From Drosophila persimilis (lineage: Eukaryota > Arthropoda > Insecta > Diptera > Drosophilidae): a stretch of 64,000 nt of DNA. Shown here piece by piece: positions 57,246-64,000 of this stretch. The position numbers were made by a program, and so were the translations under genes. A model generated the notes under the pieces. The model ran no database searches and was not told where the DNA came from. It saw nothing but the letters and a program-made list of their open reading frames with translations. The stretch is taken from positions 806,001 through 870,000 of the forward strand of contig NW_020825356.1 of NCBI RefSeq assembly GCF_003286085.1, written 5' to 3'. Numbering within the stretch: the first letter of the stretch is position 1; the number at the start of each line of letters is the position of its first letter.

Positions 57246-58700
57246 GATAAAGTCATTCGTTCTCTATTTTTTCTGCCTGTTGGCAACGTCTGTGACAGGA
57301 GCAGAGCAACAGAGCAGACAACAACGGGGACAACGAATTTCGAGGTTGTTGACGCCAGCGTCAAGAGCTGACGATGACGATGACGATGACGATGATGATG
57401 ATGATGACAACTGCTGCTGCCGTTGCTGCTTCTTACCTTAATGATAAGGCACTTGTCAGTCAGAGGGAAAGAGACAGCCACTGAGGTAAGGAGAGAGACA
57501 GGAGGAGTCGTCGTCAAATGTTGCTGCGGTGCTGCGGTTGTTTTATGCCATTTGCCTCGCCAGGAGCACGGTGCACGGTGCTTGCCGGATAGAGGGGAAG
57601 GTGGCAACATGTGTGCTTCGGTGTTTTGTCAAAAAAACATATTTTCCTTGTCTTCGCCCCTCCAGTACATCCCCATCTGCCACCGTTGGAACGTCTGTGG
57701 CAGTCGCATCCTCATCCGCATAACAAAAAGCACATTCACAAAATATAATTATTAAACATGTTGCCAATTTTTCGAGCGCTTTTTAATCCTGTTGTCTGCT
57801 CTTATACCCACCCCCCACTGGCACTGGCACCATTTTCCCCACCTTGAAGCCCATTCCCCCCGTGAAACCACCTCCACGGCGGTGGCATATAAATAAAACT
57901 GTATTATGTGGTTGTGGCTTCTGTTGTGATCGCTTTCAAGAGAGCTGGAGGGAGCTTCGGTTTTCCAGGGGGCTGGCCAACCAAGAGGGGGGCTAAGTTT
58001 TCGCAAAATTGCGGCTTGGCAGGGCTTGTCTGCGTCTGCGTAAAATTTGCCAATTGGTTAGATTTTGGTCCCTTGTAAATCGCATACGAAAACCCCACAA
58101 TTTTCGCATAATAAGCGAAACGGTTTGGAAAGCGGCTATAACGGCGAGGAGAGGTGGAACCAATTGGAATAGCGTGGAAGGGAGTGACCGGTGTAGAATT
58201 GGTGTAAGGTGGAGGTGAAAGGATACTTCTACCTCCTACCAAAGGGATGTATTAGTTTTGTGGTGGATCAGCATCAATATCCGTCCGTCCGTCCGTCCGT
58301 CTATGATCGACTGAAGAAGATCTGTTGCAGCCACAAGATGAAAAACATACAAGAAAACTGAAAACGTATAATTATTGGGAGTGACCATACCCTGTATACC
58401 CCGTATACCCTGTACCCCCTCTCTCTCACACACACTCTTCCTCGTGTAATGTGCGCACTCTGGCGGAGGAGAGCCAGATAAGATACTCGTATAACCACTA
58501 GTGGTGCGAGAAGAGAGAGAAAGTCGCTCGGGGTGTCTCTTTTTCTCTCTTTGTTTCTCGACCATCTCAAAGTCAAGAGAGATCGGGGGGATCCCCACCC
58601 ATCCCCGCATTAACCAACAAATCAATTCCTTTCACGGGCAGCGATACCAAAAGACTGAGAGAAAAAGATCATAAAGAAAGAATCATACGATTACTGACTG
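57246..58700. other. Intronic sequence, short arrays
   Basis: No gene seen. GACGAT hexamers merging into GAT trinucleotides at 57,370-57,408; CCGT tetramers at 58,280-58,301; TACCCTGTATACCCC-like direct repeats at 58,388-58,420; a 12-bp perfect palindrome ACCACTAGTGGT at 58,494-58,505. Confidence 0.6.
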
Positions 58701-58709
58701 TGTTTCGGG

Positions 58710-58717
58710 TATAAAAG
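58710..58717 (+). promoter_or_regulatory. TATA box, candidate core promoter
   Basis: CGGGTATAAAAGTAAAGCCGC contains a full-consensus TATAAAAG, and the next 30 bases are GC-rich (CCGCTGCCCTTGCCGCGG), an arrangement typical of strong TATA promoters. A start would be expected near 58,740. Downstream sequence is T-rich without an obvious coding frame, so a non-coding or spliced transcript would be needed. Confidence 0.25.
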
Positions 58718-60170
58718 TAAAGCCGCTGCCCTTGCCGCGGATCCTTTAGTTTTTTTCCTCTGACCAAATCTGTTCTTTAACTAATTTTAGCTACAGGAAT
58801 TTCTTACTCCTTCATATTTATGCAGTCTCCAAAGTAACTTTTCTTTTCTGAATAATACTGGAAATAAAACGAGTTCTTGATAGCTTACGAAATATTCGAT
58901 CCCTCTGCTATACAAGACGGCTATCCATTTACATTTTCATGCCATCGCAGGACATTAGGCCCCCTCTTACGAGCCGGGGTCTGAGCCAACATTCTGTGTA
59001 TTCTGTTAACCGCTTTGTGGTCCGAACAAAGGCATAAGCAAGCAGAGGAATAAGTACGGCCGGGCTGGAGAATATGGAGGAGAAAAAATTCAGCAACTCA
59101 AAGCATTAATTTTAATTTCTATCCCGATTCTCTTTGTAACGATGTGAAAATCTCTTAAGTACTCTTGTCATTGACACTCAAACCCCAGGATTCCTTTGCT
59201 CCCCCCTCTGTCTCTCTCACTCTCTTCGAATTTGTGTCGGTGTGTGTGTGTGTGTGAGGGCGATGTGTTGGGTCGGGGGCGGAGTATGTTTAGGGGAGAT
59301 GGGGATGGGTAACCCAAGGCTTAACCTTAGTTAAGCTGTCGCTCGTCGTCTCCCGTCGACTGGCGGCTGTGACACAATCTCATCAACAGATCAGAGATTT
59401 CAGCGTTGCTGCCCCATGCCCCATGCCCCACTCCTCATGCCCCTGCAGCACCATCTTGTTGCGCCACCGATGACATCTGTGGCATTTTGAACGTGCGACG
59501 TGACCGGCATAGCGGGACTTTCACCGTTTTCCTGTGCTTCCTTTCTGTTTTTTTTTTTTTTTTTTTTTGTCCCTGTGACTTTTTTGGCTGACATTTGACA
59601 CGCACCGTGTTGCCGTTTTGGCAGCCATCAGGCCAGGGCAGGACTTGCTCCCCCCTACCGTCTGAGCCTTTTTAGTATGACGGTCAGCGTCTGGTTTCGG
59701 TCAACACCCCCATCCATTGAGGCCTCCATCACCCACCCCACTGAGGCACAGCTTCTGTTACAATATTAATTTTCGACTCTGGCACGTTTCGCGAGTGTGT
59801 GTGTGTGTTCGTATGTGTGTGTGTGTTTGTGTGCAACTGTAAATGGTTAGAGATATGTGTGGGCTAGGGGTAGTGCCTTCTCTTCGGCCCATTCTGCTTT
59901 GACTTGATTCGATGGAAATTGCCCCAATTAACGCAAAACACAACAACTCAATTTATCACGCACAACTAAAGTGATTTGTTGCCAATGCCAACGATGCGCC
60001 TGTTCCCCGTGCACACCCCGCCTCTGTTGCACCCCCCGTTCCACACTCTCTTCTACTGCCACACACCTACCTGGCAGGCTCTGGCCTTGGTCTACAATGT
60101 TGTCGTCTGGCCGCATACAAAAAAAGCACGCAAAGCCATCTTCGAGTACCGAAGGCTTAGATGCCCTTGC
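58718..60170. other. Intronic sequence, GT and T tracts
   Basis: No gene seen. GT tract at 59,239-59,256, CATGCCC heptamers at 59,408-59,442, T21 at 59,548-59,568 and interrupted GT at 59,795-59,831. Confidence 0.6.
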
Positions 60171-60445
60171 AGATCTACATATATCTACGTATAATTCCTA
60201 TAGCTTCTGATGGAATATAAAATTGGATTAGCTTGATCGGATTGTGCTCCGAAAAAAACCGATCATAATAGTCGGACTTTGAAGCTAAGCTGTGAAAAGA
60301 GGGACACAGCAATATGCTTCCTGAAATGGGACTGTATACATATATGTATTAATTCCTCATAGAGTCGGAAATACTTGCTCTTGGGTTGACAAACGCCTGG
60401 GGGAATGTATAGTACCCAAAGGATAGCAAGGGTACAAAGAACAAC
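60170..60445. repeat. Possible interspersed-repeat remnant
   Basis: AT-rich stretch with TATAGCTTCTGATGG and GATCGGATTGTGCTCCG, ending near GTACCCAAAGGATAGCAAGG and GTAC. The words resemble those of the other DINE-like remnants but the match is weak. Confidence 0.25.
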
Positions 60446-63400
60446 GAAAAAACGCAGTCAAGTCGAGGGTAGGAAATTGTTTAATCAATTCATCAGACAA
60501 GACCTGCATTGTGCATGTGTGTGTGTGTGTGTGTGTGTATATCCATGTGTGTGTAATGGCGTTGGTCGCGGCAATAACAAACAGGATATTAACTTACAAA
60601 ACATTACCAGAACGCGCCGCGTCTCGCCCCGAAAATATTCGGTTTTGAGTAATTACCGCGATTGCCAAAATACACACGCAGATAGAAACATACTGAAAAG
60701 CCCCCAGACCCAAGCCCAAGCCCAGCCACAGCCCCAGGTCCTTCCCCAACCCCCCAGCCCTAATGCCAGGACGTTATGGCCTTGCCCAATCGTTGACTTT
60801 ACAAGCAAACAATTTGTCAAATGCAAATAACCAAATAACCCCAATCGGACCAAGGGGGACTCTCTGACTCTTCGACTCCACTGCGGTGCGGTCGTCTACT
60901 GGCTTGCCAATTGAAAAACGATTCGAAATCAATCACAGCTGGCACACCCGGGGAGGCCAAGCCACCCCTAGCATCCCCTAGCTGGGGTCCATCGGCATCG
61001 GCCAGCACCACTGTCAATCTCAGAATTCAACCGCAAAAACCATCGAGATGGAGTCCAGCGGAGAGATCCATTAATAATTCCTGTGGCGTGTTTTATGGCC
61101 GCAACATGGAGAGTGAACGATGAACCCTTCAGCCCACTCCTAGAGCGAGTCCCCAGCCCTCAGGGTCTCAACCCCAAGCCGCTTTACATACATGCAAACG
61201 TGACTTTCAACTGTTGACCGCGCGCCAAGCTGCTGGGGATTGGGTGGGGGTCTTCCCTGGATAAGGACACAGGATGACCATTTATTGGCATGTTGTTGAT
61301 GCCCCATTCGGCTGGCGTTTGGTTAGGCAAGGTCATGTAGGCGGGGCTATCGCGCGGCGCCATCGTCGGATGTCTCTCCGGCTCCCAGCTCCCGACTCCG
61401 GCGAATTGATGGCCAGTCATCAATTTCACTTGTTGTACGCTGGTCCCGGCCAGGGCGTGCGCTCCATTTGTCAACGCTGGAGTGGCCGGACGCTTCCATG
61501 GAAGAGGATGAGCCGGGGCAAGGTATTTGTGCACTCAATTAAAGGTCGCCGGAGTGGCTGGGAGCCAGGGCTATGAATGTTAATTACCAGCTCATCCTGG
61601 GATGACTCCTGGGTGAATTTCTGGTGTGATAATGCATTTCGTGACTGTAGGATGTAGGAAGAAAGAAACACCTGAGATTTGGGTATCAATGGTTAGTGCA
61701 TCCTTTTGTCCCCAAAAGTTTATTTCTCCATTGTAAGATCCGTGAAAAAGTATATGATTAAGATGCCTATATACATTGTCGCTTGTTCACCGATTAAGTG
61801 CAATTAGACATCATAATTGAACTGATCCAACCCGAAACCATTCAAGTCTATTTTGACTGTCTCCTTTTGACTGAGGTTTCCCTACAATGGTATTTCTCTT
61901 CTGAGGCGAATGCCCTCCAGATTCGAGCACTCTAGAGCCGTAAAAAAGTCCCAGGCAAAAACTAGACTCTCCCCACATCTGTTCCGTGGAAGTGGCACCG
62001 GAAATAAGTAACCCACCCGATTATGGAAGTGCTTTCGCCCAGTTTAAAGTGGGATCAACTGGGGTCCTTCCTCGCGCTGTAATGTAAGTACGCTGATAAC
62101 TATCCGTGCTTGTGGAATCGATAGAGATCCCGTACTCCATTCGCCAGTACCATGACTCTGTACTTTCCTCTGTATCTTGCTTAGAGCCGCGGGTCTGGGG
62201 TCTTAGCCAGATTCGCATTAACTTGTCAAACCGCGGAATGCAAACATATTTCGGGCATTTGCAGTTTTCAGGGGGGTTGACGGCGGTGTACTGCATGTAC
62301 ATCATGGATTTTTTTTTCGCTCTTTGCGCGATTTGCGCACGATTATAAAAGCTTTTCGCGGTACGACCCCCATAATTCATATGATGTCGACTGGAAAATG
62401 TTTACAACACCAAAAATATGATTGCAGGGGGCGAGGGTATTGCCCAGAAAGGGGAAACACAGCACCCAGACAGCAGAGCGGAAGGTGGCATCATCAACAT
62501 CAGAAGCACCAGCAGCATCAGGCCTCTGACTGGGAAGAAGCATTTTCATCGTCGAGGCCGCCTTTGCCTCTGTCTTTGCCGCCCATTGCAGCTCCACCCA
62601 TTTATTTGTCTATATATTGGCAGGGATCGGGGAGTGGGATCCTTGGGTCCACGGGTAGGGTGGTAGGGTGGTAGGGGAATGGGTAGCAAGTAGCAAGCAG
62701 CAAGTAGCAAGGACGCGTCTGACTGTGTGGCAGCGATTTGCGCCCCCAAAGAAGAAGACGGCGAAATATTCAAATGAAAATTTATGTTTGCATTATGAAT
62801 TTTTATATAGTGTTGCGCTCCTCGTAGGCATTTTATGGGTGTGTCTATATCTCTGTATCAGTATTTTTGTGTGTGTGTGAGTGTGTGTGTCTGCCACCAG
62901 CCATCCAACCCCTGCTCTGGCCTGCCCCTGCCCCAACCACCACTCTCAATCAGAGCCAAAGCAAAGCAAAAGTTCGCCCAAGACGACGACGGCGTATGGA
63001 AAATTATTAAAATGTCGTATATAATGGGAGATGGTTTCGCCTGCAAAGAAAATTTATGCGTTTATAGCTTTCATAATTTTCAAATTATTATTGTTATTTT
63101 TTCCTGCCACGCCATCATCAGGGCTAAGTGCGTACTCCCACCCACCCATTACCCCATTAGCATTTCCCCATTCCCGTTCGCATCCCATCTCCGTTTCATC
63201 CCGTTATCGTAAAGTACGGAGAAAGTAGGCAACTTCGGTGACCAAAAAGGAGAAAAATCAATACAGCTACGCCCCCTGCTCCAATCTGCTCCAAGCAAGA
63301 CCATGCCCAGACACATGTTGCATAGTCGTAAAAGTGAAAGGAAATCCCCATTCCCCCCATCCGCCCCCCCCTCCTCCCATCATTCCTCTCCACCGTCTTA

Positions 63401-64000
63401 AAAACCGCGAAACTTCATTAAGCACCGGCTTCAGGCTCGGAGCTTTCATTGTCTGAGGGTTTTATGACGTCCGATCCGCCATAAAATCGTGCAGGTGGAG
63501 TTCTCGTCATTAGCCCTGGACCCTGGGCTTCAGAGCAGGCCTGCCACTAAAAAGAATCCCATCAGGAATTCCTTCCTAATGCTTCTATTCCATATCATCT
63601 TCCATTTAATCTTTATCAGCCTAGGACGAACCCTATGAAAGCAATATTCTCATGGAATGAATACTCATGTATTGTGATACTAAGGGTTCAACTTTCAATA
63701 TACTTCCAGAGTGACCATTTTGTTGATTGAGGATTCAGAGATAGCAGGTATGACTGACATCTTATGATAATATTTACGTAAACTCACGACCTCCATCATG
63801 AGTCTTAAGGGTATTTGCTGGTCGTAGTTACTAGCTCTACTTCGTGGCTGGCAAAACTTCACTTGGCAATAGATAAATCAACCCGCCCGAGCCCGCACCC
63901 GAACCCAGGCTCGAACCATGCGAAGCAATTTATTTGTAAATGGAATCGATTAAAAAGCAATCGGTGCATGGAGTCGTAGCTGTTGCTGTTCCTGTTCCTG
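60446..64000. other. Intronic sequence to window end
   Basis: No gene seen. GT tract at 60,516-60,538, CAAGCC hexamers at about 60,708-60,724, GTAGCAA heptamers at 62,682-62,711, an AT-rich block with homeodomain-type words at 62,995-63,110, and a CTGTTG/CTGTTC run entering the right edge (63,978-64,000). The rest is unique. Confidence 0.6.
62995..63110. promoter_or_regulatory. Candidate cis-regulatory block
   Basis: AAATTATTAAAATG, CGTATATAATGGG, AATTTATGCGTTTATAGC, TTTCATAATTTTC and CAAATTATTATTG lie close together without simple repeat structure. TTTATGCG/TTTATAG resemble Abd-B/Cdx-type sites. Inference only; ATTA cores are frequent. Confidence 0.18.

Larger units (their letters stand above)
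11356..64000 (+). other. Presumed long first intron of the gene starting near 11.3 kb
   Basis: If the donor at 11,356 is used, everything to the window end is intron, or intron plus unrecognised alternative first exons and nested elements. This fits the lack of supported coding exons, the many simple repeats and the scattered regulatory-looking blocks. Very long first introns are usual in fly developmental regulator genes. The alternative is that the gene is short and its next exon lies among unremarkable segments I could not recognise. Confidence 0.35.

Noticed and set aside
59548-59568. T21 run as a terminator or poly(A) tail of a retrocopy
   Set aside because: No upstream coding remnant or target-site duplication; a plain homopolymer is enough.
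1-64000. CRISPR arrays, operons, phage or bacterial systems
   Set aside because: No regularly spaced identical repeats with unique spacers, no bacterial gene density, and the sequence texture is that of an insect genome.

Overview
This 64 kb window looks like insect DNA, most probably Drosophila. Indications are the compact euchromatic texture, very dense short tandem repeats (CA/GT, GA/CT and many hexamers), CAACAG/CAGCAG and A-rich 5'UTR-like stretches, and worn interspersed-repeat ends of the kind seen in fly DINE-1/INE-1 and obscura-group repeats. I lean towards the obscura group because repeats are so dense, but that is inference. I see no tRNA, rRNA, CRISPR array, bacterial-style operon or intact transposon. 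Nearly all long open frames here are translations of simple repeats or chance, and I have left them out.

Layout. (1) 1-10.6 kb is mainly non-coding flank. It holds an exon-like block near 2.0-2.2 kb and a five-copy ~115 bp tandem repeat at 5.77-6.30 kb. On the minus strand the ends of that array encode a signal peptide followed by a KPE-repeat peptide, while the central copies are frameshifted. (2) 10.6-11.36 kb is the best protein-gene signal: a 5'UTR-like leader with a TATA-like box and a 13-codon uORF, then an in-frame stop, an ATG and 26 clean codons that end at a consensus AAG|GTAAGT donor. (3) From 11.36 kb to the window end the sequence looks like one long intron of that gene, with possible regulatory blocks, alternative promoters and repeats. 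No later exon could be assigned with confidence.

Inside the presumed intron I note a GAGA-rich promoter/PRE-like block at 22.7-23.3 kb, a 16-bp minisatellite at 22.15-22.32 kb, two diverged copies in opposite orientation of an AT-rich dispersed repeat (27.9 and 38.1 kb), two good TATA boxes (18.12 and 58.71 kb), a POU octamer inside a perfect hairpin (13.95 kb), several G-quadruplex-prone arrays, and more than 25 different hexanucleotide arrays.

The most unusual item is the decayed or decaying secreted KPE-repeat peptide locus at 5.67-6.38 kb. The item most useful for annotation is the candidate first coding exon at 11,278-11,355. I recognise neither product by name.
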